DNA of 64,000 nt from Ectobius pallidus (GCA_964059195.1 CAXKWD010000004.1:119632043-119696042); one strand, 5' to 3'. Positions 22,330-34,164 are shown, numbered from the stretch's first letter. A program made the numbers and translations. The notes: generated from the sequence alone by a model not told the origin.

Positions 22330-23230
22330 AAAACTTCAAGTTACAGTACTGTAAGAATGAAGCCACACCAGTTTGATTCCTTTGGCCATCTGGTAAATTT
22401 CTTAACATTATTCACATGACATTATTATTCATTATAGATGTCCAGTATACAGGAAGGGTTCATTCGACACAAACAACAAAAAGAAGGGAGGCATGTGATA
22501 GTTGCATTGCAACGGTATTAATAACAGGTGGCACTGTATGAAACTCCCTAGAGGGAACAGATGACTGATAGTAGCATAGTGTGGCAAAATGCCTAATGCG
22601 GAAGTGCGAAGTCGTGTGTTTTTATATTTAAATTGTGTGTTAATTCACATTTAGCATTTGATAGTGATCTTAGACATTGCTATAAAACGGAAGACACCAA
22701 GATTTCACAGACGTTTGGAGTCAAAGCTTGGCGAGTAATATTACGAAAGCTACGAGATAGCTATGCCCGACATTCGCTCACAGTAACCTTGAAACCACCC
22801 ATAGCCTATTATGTTACCAATGTAGGCCTATACAATACAATCAAGGAACATAAAACCAAATTATTTTATTCTTAGCGATTTTGAAACAATAAGTGTGGTA
22901 AAGGTTAATCTTCAACTTTAGTGCTGGTATGTATTATTAATTATTCTCCTTTGCTAGAACATATTAGTTATGTTAGGTTCAGTAGATGGTGGCATTGGAC
23001 GATCTAACTATACCACGGTACTGTATGTTATGGGGTGGAACATATACTGTTTGGTTCTTTTCATGGTGGCCGGTGTCGACAAGATGTACACTTTCAGTTG
23101 TCAAGGATGAGTCCAAGTAACACCGACCATAAAATGAAGAGGGTGCAAACGTACAGGCTAACACACACAGAAAGCTAAGCTCTGTAACACTATGCTGAGT
23201 TACACCATGTCATACAAACCAATGCCAATC
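22330..23230. other. Intron 1 sequence, nothing recognised
   Basis: Only short reading frames with no family resemblance. AT-rich. Confidence 0.45.
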
Positions 23231-23232
23231 TA

Positions 23233-23530
23233 AGTAGTGTTCCCACGCAGCACGATATGTATAATATACATATGTTTTAGAGCTACATAATATATATCAT
23301 ACGTTTGGTCAAATTCAAAACGTAAATTATACGAATATTTTATATCCAATATATACATGTATAAAAACCGTTGTAATTTAATCCTGCTTTATGTTCATAA
23401 TATATCAAAATTAAGTTACTGTTACATAAGCAATTTATTATTAAAAAAATCGAATTTATTGTTCATTTGCTAATATCAAAATAACGTACAAAAAAATTGG
23501 CAGCTATACATATATTTTACGTCTAGAATT
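23233..23530. mobile_element. ATATACGT-rich MITE-like sequence, copy 1
   Basis: Left end CCCACGCAGCACGATATG is close to the complement of the right end at about 32108-32137 (CCCACTCAGCACACATATG). The body is dense in ATATAC, TATACG and TTTACGT words. Its far end is not defined. Confidence 0.5.
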
Positions 23531-24249
23531 TGACATTGTAAACACACCTGTTTATTGTGTTTTACTCTAGTAAATCGATTTGGTTAAATTAAGGGAACGC
23601 AATACAATTTACTCACGCTAATAAGAAATTAATAAAAAAATGGTTTAAAATGATTACATCCGTAAACTCAGTAGGACTATTTTTCTGACTTCTTTGGTAA
23701 GCACAGAACACAAACATAAGCTTGCACCACCGTGCGCTCCGTCGGAATTCTGAAGAACACCAACGGTCACGCGGGGTTATAAGTTTCGTTTGTTCTTTGA
23801 GTTTGTTATTTTGACTCACTGTGCAGAAGAATAATTATACGTTTTGTTTGTTCTTTGTTGTTTGATAATTTGGAAAGGAGGTAAGTGCTTTTTAATATTT
23901 GTAATATAACTTTTGTAGATATAATAACACGTTTTGGCAACCGAATAGGGCCTAGTTGTTTTTTTCACTTTCAAACAGTGTTTGTGTTTTCTTTAAGAGA
24001 ATATTTTATTTATATCAAGCAATTATCATAAGAAAGAAGGCATGCACTAGGAAAGCCGATATTAATTTATTGTTCTATCAATTTTGGTTCTTAACCTAAA
24101 ACTTTAACCTATAATTTCATAAGTGGCTAAAACCATTTTAGCAATAGTTTTCATCGCAAAAACCGACGGTTGACCAGTTTTTTTAAGGCTACAAAAGGAT
24201 AGGGTTTTGTTACCTGTGTGTTTGTGTTTTTTTACTACTGTGGAAAACC

Positions 24250-24336
24250 ACTTAAATTACTAGCCCTAACTTAACCTGTAAATATCAAAATTGCTCATTT
24301 ATATAAGTTAATATACCAAATGGCAGTTCTCAGTAT
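24250..24336 (-). repeat. Inverted copy of the 88-bp unit found at 28853-29028
   Basis: The reverse complement of GAACTGCCATTTGGTATATT...AATTTTGATATTTACAG is present here with few changes. It lies 4.5 kb from its tandem partners, on the other side of the CR1-like LINE. Confidence 0.75.
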
Positions 24337-24344
24337 GATTGGGA

Positions 24345-24850
24345 TGGGAAAAAATAAATGTAAGTCGCACCTTGGATGATTGTTCCAGCCCTCCACTCCC
24401 TCGCGATGCACTTTCTTTTATACCACGATCTAGCGAATTCTTCTGTCCTCATATTACGTACAGACTTGTGATTGGACGTTGGTAGTGTGCCGTCATACCG
24501 CTAAACAATAGGTGATAGGCTTACTAACCTCTGGAAGATATAATATGCCACATTTTCGAAACCTACAAACAGTGTATCGTACATTATTCAAAAATGCAAG
24601 GGCGCTTCACTTCAGCTACTGTCTCCGCTTCGCGCACTTAACTATGTGGATAGTAAGTTAAAATCAATCAGAAATAAAAACACTTGTTGCTCCACTTACA
24701 TAATATTAGGCAAGTAAGTGGAGCAACAAGTGTTTTTATTTCTGATTGATTTTAACTTATTGACATGCTCTACTGTATACAAATTGCTTCATTTTGTTTT
24801 ATTTTATATGTGGATAGTGTTATGCATTATTTAGACTATTTGCAGAGGTG
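24345..24850 (-). repeat. Inverted copy of the 14440-14850 dispersed repeat
   Basis: Shares AAGGTGCGACTTA, TTTTATACCACGATCTA, GATTGGACGTTGG and the CCTACAAACAGTGTATCGTACATTA unit with 14440-14850, in opposite orientation. The hairpin insertion at 24655-24806 interrupts it. Confidence 0.75.
24655..24806 (+). mobile_element. Hairpin-headed short retro-insertion
   Basis: A perfect 46-bp inverted repeat (24654-24699 and 24714-24759, loop of 14 nt) is followed by a unique stretch and a T-rich end (ATTTTGTTTTATTTTATA). The whole is flanked by a 12-bp direct repeat TATGTGGATAGT (24643-24654 and 24807-24818). Long target duplications point to LINE-driven reverse transcription. The flank is a known repeat (see 14080-14100), so the empty site is documented within this window. 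Confidence 0.85.
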
Positions 24851-25043
24851 ATTGTGGTCTGATCGGGAGTGGCGAGTGAGCTAGCGGGTTGTCATTTCTG
24901 TGCAACCTGCTGGTATTTGGTATGATTGGGAGTTTGGAGAGAAGGAACGGTCGGGAGTGCCGCGATAACAAGCGTGTGGTCACCATAGCAATGCATTGTT
25001 CGGAGCATAAGGGGCGACTTACTCTTATCTTTCGCCATTGGGG

Positions 25044-25275
25044 GAATCAAATCTACAAAGTTAGATACTACAGTACTGTAACATATTCATGGTTTTGCAC
25101 TGCTTATGATAGTGCAGCTGAAAGGTTAATATAATAACTTTCGGGAGCCAAACTTTAATCCCGCATAACTTCCTCTCATGGTTTGTGCTAGTATAATATG
25201 CTTAACAGGTGCAAAACCATGAATATACGTTATGGTACTGTAGTGTATAATATCTAACTTTGTAGATTTGATTAT
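25044..25275. repeat. Inverted repeat, arms about 60-68 bp
   Basis: The left arm (25044-25101) and right arm (25208-25275) pair around ATCAAATCTACAAAGTTAGAT and ATTCATGGTTTTGCAC with a few mismatches and a small indel. Spacer of about 105 bp. Possibly MITE termini, but no target duplication is clear. Confidence 0.75.
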
Positions 25276-25317
25276 CCAAATCATAGGCTACCGAGAACAG
25301 AACAACTCAACAGAACA

Positions 25318-25647
25318 ACTCAACAGAAACAGGTGATTGTAGGTGAAAGTAAGTGTAGTAAAAGAAATATCAACATAAAGACTGTTCCCAAAAAAGCCTA
25401 TCTATTTATATCGAGAATCGATCCCTCCATATCTGCGGACATGATTGAAAACTATGCAAAAAGCAGTTTTCCAGAAGCATCTTGTGAATCACTAAAGAGC
25501 AAATACCCAGACTCGTAGAGTTCCTTTAAAGTAACATTAAATGCAGAAAACTTAGAGAAAGCCTTAAATGTGAATGAATGGCCTGAAGGAGCACTTGTAA
25601 CGAGATATTTTTTAAAGAAGGGAGGAGCGACAGGAGACTCAACTTGA
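25318..25647 (+). pseudogene. LINE ORF1 C-terminal fragment (RRM-like)
   Basis: Encodes AYLFISRIDPSISADMIENY, SFPEASCESLKSKYPDS, a TAG at 25516-25518, then SSFKVTLNAENLEKALNVNE and WPEGALVTRYFLKK. This is the common C-terminal nucleic-acid-binding module of Jockey/CR1-type ORF1 proteins. The stop sits where an aromatic residue is usual. It ends with TGA at 25645-25647, overlapping the ORF2 start by one base. Confidence 0.75.
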
Positions 25648-28600
25648 TGATGGATATTAGGCCAAGACCGGAAATTGTAGCCAAATCTCATCTAACTATG
25701 CCAAATCCAAGTAATCCAAACAATCTATCAACTTCATTATGGAGCAAACCACCCTATAAAGGATGTGGTCTGAACTATATTGACTCGGAAAGTTCCAGGA
25801 ATGTTATGATTAACTCCGCACCTACAGTTGACAGTAGGCCTACACAAGACTCTGACCTTATATCAGAAACTAATCTTAAAATTTTATCAGCCAATACACA
25901 GTCCTTGTGGGATAAATTGAACGAAGTAGAATTATTACTTCATGTGTACAATATAACTATATTCTGTGTCTGTGAGCATTGGTTCTTGGAGGCAACCAAA
26001 GACAATGCTCTCATTGAAGGTTATAAGTGTGCTTCAATGTTTTGTCGAACGAACAAAACGAGGGGTGGAGTGGCTATTTATATCAAATTAGGTCTCAACT
26101 ACCAAGTTATAGACTCGGTGAAATACTGTGTGGAAAACGACCTGGAAGTGGTATGTGCTAAAGTGAGTCTTACGCCCTTAATGGACGTGATTATAGTCTC
26201 CCTATACAGAGTTCCTAATGGGAACCAGGAAGTATTCCTGGATGGCCTTGAAAGACTTTTCATCAACTTATCTAGATATGGACTTCCGATAATCGCTTGT
26301 GGGGACATTAATGTTGACATTAGACACAAGGAAAACTTTCCCACCCTTTTTCTGGATACCCTTCGATCTCTAAATTGTCACTGCCTAAATCTTAAGCCCA
26401 CACGCCATGAAGCTTGCATTGATAATGTCTTTACTGACTTACCTAGGTCTCACATAAGAACAATAGTTCTCTCACCTCCACTGTCGGACCATAATGCTCT
26501 CCTAACTTTATTATCGCCTAGTAATGACGGTACATCTACACCCGAAAAAATAAGACCCAGGCTTATCAGGAATTTCAGCCAATCCAATGTCGATAATTTC
26601 AAATTGGTGTTGTCTGGCATTAACTGGTCTCAAGTACTTTCAAGTGAAGATAATGCATTCAATAAATTTGTAACCACTTTCGTAGATGCAATGCAAGAAT
26701 GCTTTCCTTACAAGACTATTAAACCAAGAGCAGCTACGCAGACTTACAATAAAACTTCACTGAAATGGTTTACCCATGATCTTTATGAAAAGCGCAAGGA
26801 TATGACCATATGTTATGATTTATGGCAGTGGGCTCAACACTATAACACTTTTGAAGATGATATGAAGAAAAGATATATAGAAGCAAAAGTTTCATACAGG
26901 AAAGCTGTAACACAAGCTAAACAGAATTTCTATGCAGATGCCATAGCTTCAGCACCCAATCAGTGTAAAAAGGCGTGGGAGGTAATCAATAAATTGAAAG
27001 TGGGAAAGACAAACTACCCAGTTGACTCGCTGACAGCGCAACATTTTTGTGACAGCTTTGTCACTTCAATTGAGGACATATGCAAACAAGTACCTTCTTC
27101 AGTTACCGTTGCTACCAGCTTGTTGGAGAAACAGGGTATCAACATACCGGATTTCAAACTGAGGCAGGTGTCACACGAGGAAGTCTTTAAAGTGGTGAAC
27201 AGTCTCAAAAATAGTAAATGTCGAGACATTTATGATATTAATAGTGAACTGATCTGGAAAGTGCTCCCCGAGATACTCCACCCGCTTACTTTGTGTGTCA
27301 ATCAAAGTTTTATGACTGGTACCTTTCCTGATCTCCTAAAACTATCAAAAGTTATACCGATATTCAAGAAAGGGGATGTGTTGTGCCCCGAAAACTATCG
27401 CCCAATTTCTATCGTGCCATTATTCTAAAAAATTATTGAGAAAATAGCGTTACTACAGCTGAACTATTTTTTCGAATATCATAATCTATTTTCTAAATCT
27501 CAGTTTGGCTTTAGAGCTGGCCTGTCAACAATAGACGCTGTCAGAAGCCTGGTTAGCACGGCCTTGAATGCTTTTGGCTTCACTCAAGCACACTTTCCAC
27601 CCTGTGCGATCTTTCCAAAGTGTTTGATTGTGTTCCACATGACATTCTTCTCAAGAAATTCTAATATTATGGAATACGGAATGTGGAGTTCGAATTCCTT
27701 CGATCTTACCTGGTCAACCGCACTCAACAAGTTTTTTACAACAACAATTTCTCAGAGGTGGTGGTTACGAAGAACGGTGTCCCCCAGGGGTCCAGGGGTC
27801 CAGGGGTCCAGGGACCATTCTTTTTCTTGGTTATGATTAATGATCTGCCAACCAATATACCAGCACCTTGTGGATCATTATTATATGCAGACGATTCAAC
27901 GTTTTATTGTACCAATAGCAATATTGATGTACTAAAATCACAGATGGATAATTGCATCTCTGAGTGTAACAAGTGGTTTGCAAGTAACGGCCTATTATTA
28001 AATGATAACAAAACGCAGTCAATTCTTTTTAGTCTTAATAACCATGAGAGTGTTAGTATCAATTTATTAGGAATTCTTCTTGACCCTAAACTAAATTGGA
28101 GCGCACACATAGAAAAGATCTGCAATAGACTGTCAAGAATTTTATTTCTATTACGAAATTTAAAGAAACATATACCGAGAGACTATATACGAATGGCCTA
28201 TTTTGCATTTTTTAACAGCATAATCAGTTATGGAATTTTAATCTGGGGTTGTGGTCATGAATTGTATAGGATTCTACTGATTCAAAAGAAAGCTATTAGA
28301 ATTATAACCTCTTCTAATCACAGAGCTCATTGTAAGCCTTTATTCGTCAGCGAAAAAATTCTTACCGTGTTTAACTTATTCATATTCAAATGTCTGGAAC
28401 ATGTGAAAGGTGACTTAAATAACACTCCCTTAAGATGTGACAAGCACAATCACTTTACCAGAAACATGAATTTAATAGATTTACCACGTGTAAGGCTCTC
28501 TAAAACTCAAGAATCTTACTCATATGTTGGCCTGAGAATGTTCAATAAGCTACCCCCTGAAGCTCATCTGGTTAACTTCAAACGATTTAAATTCATTCTG

Positions 28601-28678
28601 TACAACTGGCTAGCAGTTAATCCTTTCTATAATTTAGATGAATTTTTCAACATCCCTTCCATCGACATATGTTTTTAA
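25647..28678 (+). pseudogene. LINE ORF2: AP endonuclease plus reverse transcriptase, disrupted
   Basis: ATG at 25647 follows the TGATG overlap. The endonuclease shows NTQSLWDKLNEVELLL, CEHWF, ACGDINVDI and LSDHNALL. The RT shows IPIFKKGD...NYRPISIVPLF, then a stop at 27426-27428. Motif A (SKVFDCVPHDILL) continues in another frame through 27480-27690. From 27683 the frame is open again: NGVPQGS, an 8-bp repeat expansion, FFFLVMINDLP, YADDSTFYC and the thumb and C-terminal domain to 28678. At least one stop, a further stop after ILLKKF and a frameshift make it inactive. Otherwise well preserved. Confidence 0.88.
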
Positions 28679-28852
28679 CACATTTTTTCTGATTGCTGTA
28701 CTGTTCTGTTGAAGTTGTATTGTATTTGGTATTGTGTATTGTGTACTGTTTTAATGTGTACTGTTTTAATGTTTGACGTCAACTACACAAGTTCTACTTG
28801 TTATTTGTTGATAAATAAATTCTTAATTCTTCTTAATTCTTAATTCTTAATT

Positions 28853-29028
28853 CGAGAACTGGCATTTGGTATATTAACTTAGATAAATGAGTAATTTTGA
28901 TATTTACAGTGAGGTTAAGTTAGAGCTAATCATAGGTTACCGAGAACTGCCATTTGGTATATTAACTTAGATAAATGAGCAATTTTGATATTTACAGCGA
29001 GATTAAGTTAGGGCTAAGTTAGTTTACG
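28853..29028 (+). repeat. Tandem pair of an 88-bp unit
   Basis: Two copies (28853-28940 and 28941-29028) share GAGAACTG-CATTTGGTATATTAAC and AATTTTGATATTTACAG. The LINE inserted at the start of the first unit. The sequence left of the LINE (AATCATAGGCTAC at about 25279) equals the join between the two units. Confidence 0.85.
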
Positions 29029-29088
29029 TGATTTTCTGCAGTAGGCTATAGTAAAAAAAATAACAGACACACACAGTTAACAAAACAC

Positions 29089-29592
29089 GGTAGTCTTTGA
29101 ATATAATACTGTGTCTCACACTGCTGCATCCCACTACAGTTTTCCATTGCTTGAGTGCACCACCATTCAAAACAGGAATGATTGTAATGTATGAAATTAT
29201 TCACTGTTAAATTTGAATGTATTAAATTCACAAACACTGCTTTCACAACTGCAAGCTTGTGTTAAGCTTCTCTACCTTGATCATTAAATTTACTATTTTC
29301 TCGCATATCTGATTCCGGCTCTTGGAACACTCACATAATTTATTTCCCTCGATCAATAAAATTACAATTTTCTCGTGTCTTATTTTAGCTCCCCCCCCAT
29401 GCTCATAAACCGGCAGTGTCAACGAAACAATAAATGATACCCTAGGCAGGAGCTTCAGTTTAGCTTGTTTTTTATTATGGTACTTGTAACCGGTTGTGTT
29501 TTGTAAGTTACAAAGCAAGTTATAAGAAATATCTCTAGACTGCAGTGGGATGCAGCAATGTGAGAGAGACAGTATTATATTCAAAGACTACC
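29089..29592. mobile_element. Foldback/MITE-like element
   Basis: Terminal inverted repeats of about 50 bp, starting GGTAGTCTTTGAATATAATA and including GCTGCATCCCACT. The right arm is 29538-29592. No convincing target duplication. The interior has no protein. Confidence 0.7.
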
Positions 29593-30650
29593 CCAAATCT
29601 TATTTCATATTAACAGTCTAAACTCTAATGAAAATAAACACTTGTTTTCTTAGATCGAGTAAAAAATGCCTAAGTGAAAACTATACAAACAATTAGCACA
29701 TCAGAGTAAACGGCATAAAAACATAAATATTTCTAGGGATCTCCAAAGAGACCTTCCAGAACCTTATGCACAACTCCCAGCCAGTTTTATTTTCATTGAA
29801 AATGATGGGAATAGCGATACTATAAATAAGATCCAACCGGTGATCAAAGATACGTACTATAAACTGTTCTGAACTCTGACCTCTGGCCTCCACCCCTATA
29901 ACTTAACTTTAAAGTTCCCATGCTGGTAAAGAAACGTTAACAGTATAAAATTAATTACCGGTATTTACTATACAAAAGGATAATTTAAACAATACCCCCG
30001 TCGCATCAAACCTGCGCGTACTCAGCGAGATTCCAATGAAAACAATATACCTCACTACCACATGAGGCAACTCTGTAAAGTAGGTTATGAGGGTGAGGGG
30101 AAAATGAGCGGTGGACCTCATGTGCCAACAGTTCTGTTACTCCCAGACTTAGAACACAATTTCATTTTTTATTTTCAGTTCTCTGAAGCATGAAGCTAAT
30201 CTTGTATAAAATGCTAATCAATTACAGATAGATCTTGTGGCAGCTCAAACACCATCACTAATCTTGGTATTAATGTATGCTTATATAAATTCTGTTGCGC
30301 TCTGACATAGAACATTGTTTACCCCCATACATGATGGGAGGGATTTTCTGCATTAACTTTTAGAACCTAGTCTTGTGTAACTTATATGTTGTGGCAGATT
30401 AAAGACAATCACTTGCATAATATTAATTTATGCTCTAATGGTGATAAATTATTTCCAGTTATTGATATTTTCGTAATGTTTCAGGTGTTCTATGTAATGG
30501 TCCTCATAAGGACACCTTCACGTACAAGGTCTTCGAATTCCGTTGAAGGGAATGGTTTCGCCAGGCAAAGACCAGAATAAATGGGAAAAAAGAGAAACGA
30601 GATCAATAACATTGTAGCAAGATTGAGCTCGGAATTATACGCACATACAA
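29593..30650. other. Intron 1 sequence, nothing recognised
   Basis: No coding or repeat signal that I can support. Confidence 0.4.
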
Positions 30651-30659
30651 CTATTATCA

Positions 30660-30900
30660 TGTATGATCATCAGCTGATGTGTTTGCTTTTCAATTCATGT
30701 AAAATGTTTGCCAATAAGTTAGGTAAATACTGTTCTGCTATAGTTTTACACTTTTGGAAACCAAACTGTTCTTTGGAAAGGATATTGTTTTTTACTATGA
30801 ATGATAAGAGCTTTTTCTAAGATTTTTTAGAAAACTGGTAATAGTGAGGTAGGTCTGTAATTTTCGATGTTACTAAAGTCACCTTTTTTAAATACAGGGC
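30660..30900 (-). pseudogene. LINE reverse transcriptase relic
   Basis: On the minus strand: PVFKKGDFSNIENYRPTSL, a stop, KILEKALIIH, then after a shift EQFGFQKCKTIAEQYL. These are the FKKGD--NYRP-SLLP, KILE and QFGF boxes of LINE RT fingers. Short and decayed. Confidence 0.7.
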
Positions 30901-31162
30901 AAACTTTTGAGGTTTTGAATATTTATTTGTATTTTCTTTAAGTTTTTGTAATCTGTTAAGAATAAAATATTGTAATACATATTGTTATGATGCTATTATT
31001 TAATTTCTTGCCTGCAATCTGTATTAAATGCAATTTTTGGGGTCTTTTTCGTCAATTATTCACAGCTAGCTTGTTTTTAGTAATTCCAAAAAAGCTACTG
31101 CTTCAAAATGCAAAAACAATATGGGAGATGCAATTTTAGAAACGTTGTTTACATAAATTATA

Positions 31163-31766
31163 CAGGGACATTCTTTCTCAGCACCTCGCGTAACTGGCTG
31201 TCGCACGCACTGCACCTCATGCTGCAACGGCCAATGCATGGATCCTTTATGCCCCCCTGCATTAACCAAAGTCTCAGAATTTGTACTTGCTATGCTCATA
31301 TAGAAGATGCTGTAATTGTTCCAAATTTGCTGCCACATACAGTACTATTGCAGAGTTTATGTGGCTGGCAGAGCGGAGTGTGTTTGTTACTGTTATGTTA
31401 TGACAATGAGGCTCTCAGTGCAGGGTTTCTTTGTGTACTGTGAAGTCCAGTCGATAACTCTGTGATATTTCAGTGTAATATTTATTTGTATACTGTGTGG
31501 TGTAATGTCCAGAGTACAATAATCCTTTGCGGGGAGACGACGATATACACATCACATACATGAGGACAAATAAGTCATGTGCTAGAGGAAAAAAAATTAA
31601 TCAGAAGTTTCCAGATAGGCCTTATCCGACCGCAGTACCATAATACGTCTTGCAAACACATTTAAGGATACAGGTTCTATGAAGGGTCCATATATCTGCC
31701 GTTGCAGCATGAGGTGCTGTCCACGCAGCTGCCCATTACGCGAGGCACTGAGAAAGAATGTCCCTG
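31163..31766. mobile_element. TA-flanked MITE (CAGGGACATTC ends)
   Basis: Inverted termini of about 90 bp (31163-31250 and 31677-31766; CAGGGACATTCTTTCTCAG at the tips) and flanking TA on both sides. Tc1/mariner-type by ends and target, with no transposase seen in 604 bp. Confidence 0.8.
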
Positions 31767-31769
31767 TAT

Positions 31770-32137
31770 ATCAAATATACATTTGGTGGATCTCTCTTGT
31801 ATGGATAGTATACGTAAAATGTATGTAAGCAGTGTACATTTATGAACCAAAGGCCCTATATACATAAATTATATATAAAATATACGTTTGATAGTTCATC
31901 TTTACAAATTTTTTACGTATAGATATTGTACATCAATAGTATGTATGCGATTGTTAATTGATATATATTAATGTCTGCACTGACATGAAATTGACGTAAA
32001 CTATACATAAAAAAGTGGGACATTTGAGCGTATATTATACGTAGATTCTATTTAACCCATATGTGTGATCTACATTACCTAGATCTAGGGATAACGTAAG
32101 TTTTACATATATTTTACATATGTGTGCTGAGTGGGTT
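31770..32137. mobile_element. ATATACGT-rich MITE-like sequence, copy 2
   Basis: Dense in ATATACGT, TTTACGTA and TATACATA words. The right end (GTGTGCTGAGTGGG) mirrors the left end of copy 1 at 23233. It abuts the preceding MITE, so the left end is uncertain. Confidence 0.5.
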
Positions 32138-32162
32138 GTGACACGAAATAGATGCTTTAAGC

Positions 32163-32611
32163 TAGTGGTCTAGGGTGGGTGGTCTGAGGGGTCCAAACCT
32201 CCCCGAAATCAAAACCTAAAATTCTATATTATTTCTTGTTATTTAAGCTCTAATTTGCCAAATATTTAATTATTTGACTTTATAATAAAATACTGAACTT
32301 GTAAATTTAGGCCTGTTATTTCCATTTTTCCATGTGTTATTTAAGTTTTCTTATAAATAAAAATGTTATAAGTTATAACTTTGGTAATGTTTTCATGCTT
32401 AAGTTGGCATGTCTTAGAGTATGGTAAATAAAATTGCTAACTAGTTTATCAGTGGTAAAATAGCTTAAAATGTGATTTTCAGTAGTTCAATATTTAAAAA
32501 TTTTCTGGGGATGAGCCCCCAAACTCCCCTTTCTTGGGGGCTTAATTCCATACCCCCAAACACCCCTGCTTTTTTGACCCTCCCCAAAATTATTTTCTGG
32601 CTATGCCACTG
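32163..32611. mobile_element. hAT-like MITE, relative of 21622-21768
   Basis: The right end CTATGCCACTG and an interior block shared with 21622-21768 identify it. The left end is decayed (TAGTGGTC). No target duplication. Confidence 0.6.
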
Positions 32612-33275
32612 GTCATGGTTGTATAATGACAGTGGCATTCCTAACAGGGGCCTTTTCAGAAAACACTATAACTACAACAGAAAGTTGAGATTAATAATAA
32701 TATTACTGTACAATGATAATATTATTGCTCCCCAGAAAGTTACAGTTCATCACTCTTCCAACGCAATGGGTGAGCAACTGTACGTTTGGTAGTTACTTCC
32801 TATCTAGCAACACAAATCTCAGTTATACATTATTTTCCAATAAACCAGCAATATTAACATATGTGATTCTTTTACAGCACAGAAATAGACCAAACAATTT
32901 TACAAAACATCCATGGCTTGGAGCATGTTAAGCAAGCAAACCCGCCAGCATGCAATTTGAAAATTTAATTTTGAAGGTTTTGCAAAAATACACAAAGTAC
33001 TTCATCCACCTCTGTCTCCCGCTCCCTAACTGGCAACCAGCTGGCTAGCTTAACTTCATCAAGCATTATTACAGAATTTTGCTCTTGAAAAGAAATTTTT
33101 AAGAATGTAGAACAATTAAAATTATTAAAATTTACTTTTTTATAATAAATTTCTTCCTTTGGTGTAATGAGGTAGGGGAACCAATGCTTCCCTTGCTTCC
33201 ATGGACGGTATGCCACTGGCACTACTAAAAAGAGCATGCATTAATAAGATAAATATATTGAAAGGAATACTTTAC

Positions 33276-33465
33276 ATAGTAGGATTGAGATGCTTCATGT
33301 TGCTGAAATCGGCCACAAACTCCCACACATCAGCTGGTTTCACATTGCGAACCACTCCTTCATGTACTACATTGTACTGTTTAGTTCTCAAGATTAAGTA
33401 CAGGAACACACCCAGGACACAGACATACATGATCCTTTTCTTGTGCCATCTCCGCAACATCATGT
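33276..33465 (-). CDS. Host gene exon 1 (coding): membrane anchor and start of START/SRPBCC-like domain
   Basis: The acceptor TATGTTCCTAG precedes 33465 and the ATG at 33463 follows 2 bp later (an upstream in-frame ATG at 33475 would be intronic if this acceptor is used). It encodes a basic N-terminus (MMLRRWHKKR), one hydrophobic segment (IMYVCVLGVFLYLIL, residues about 11-25), then NVVHEGVVRNVKPADVWEFV and ADFSNMKHLNPT. The V-A-VWEFV-DF-NMK-LNP pattern resembles the first strand and helix of SRPBCC/polyketide-cyclase-like proteins. Donor AT/GTAAAG after 33276, phase 2, matching exon 2 exactly. The predicted protein is about 183 residues, anchored in a membrane. Its function is unknown; lipid or small-ligand binding is an inference from the fold. 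Confidence 0.78.
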
Positions 33466-33479
33466 CTAGGAACATATGT

Positions 33480-34160
33480 TAATTCAGAAATACTGAAAGT
33501 ATACCATGATAGTGTAATATATAATAAAGTTATCAGATTCTTTTTCAATGATTCAATGATTAAAAATTTTATGGAAGAAATTTATTTTACAGGAATGAAC
33601 GGCTTTATTACCTTCCATTTCCTACAATATGTAGGAGCTAACAATTAAAGTCTTTAACATAAAATCAAATAATTAATAGGCTTACTGGACACATTTTTTT
33701 TTTAAATCAACAAAACTCCAACAGTATCTTGTAGTTTCTGTTTAAATATTGGAATATCAAATGAAAATCACTCATCATTATTACCACACATTGAATTACT
33801 AACGATACATTTTTGGCTTTTTAAAATATTTTTTAACTGCAGAATAATGAATGCTGCATTTCACATTTGTGTAGTAACATACCACTAATAAAAAGAGGCC
33901 ATAAGACAACGAACAGGACAAACAATGTGTAGTATTTTATTTAGAAAAAAAGATTACTCTTACTCTACCATTGACAAAATGCTTATAGGTAACTTCTTTC
34001 CCATGCATTCAACAAGAGGAGACACCATTAAATCTGATTGAAGGAATATTGGCCAGGGTTGGAAAGCAATGTTAAGAGGGATTTTCCATCATCTCATCCC
34101 ATTATTTAAGCACTATCAAATTTAATAATGAAATTAGTCAAGTAACATACTTATTTGTAT
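33480..34160. other. 5' intron sequence of the host gene, nothing recognised
   Basis: AT-rich, no supported features. Confidence 0.4.
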
Positions 34161-34164
34161 GGAA

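Larger units (their letters stand above)
25299..28852 (+). mobile_element. CR1/Jockey-group LINE, nearly full ORF2
   Basis: A 7-bp duplication (CGAGAAC at 25292-25298 and 28853-28859) brackets the insertion. It contains the end of ORF1, an endonuclease-RT ORF2 and a 3' tail of TTCTTAA repeats (28817-28852), a microsatellite tail of the kind seen in the CR1 group. The 5' end is truncated within ORF1. It lies in intron 1 of the minus-strand host gene, antisense to it. Confidence 0.88.

Noticed and set aside
28905..29010. Telomere-like TTAGG repeats (TTAAGTTAGGGCTAAG)
   Set aside because: Only isolated TTAGG-like words within an 88-bp unit; no array.
32965..33237. A further exon of the host gene (open minus-strand frame)
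   Set aside because: The exon at 33276 joins exon 2 at 17167 in perfect phase and domain order. This frame has no homology and would break it.
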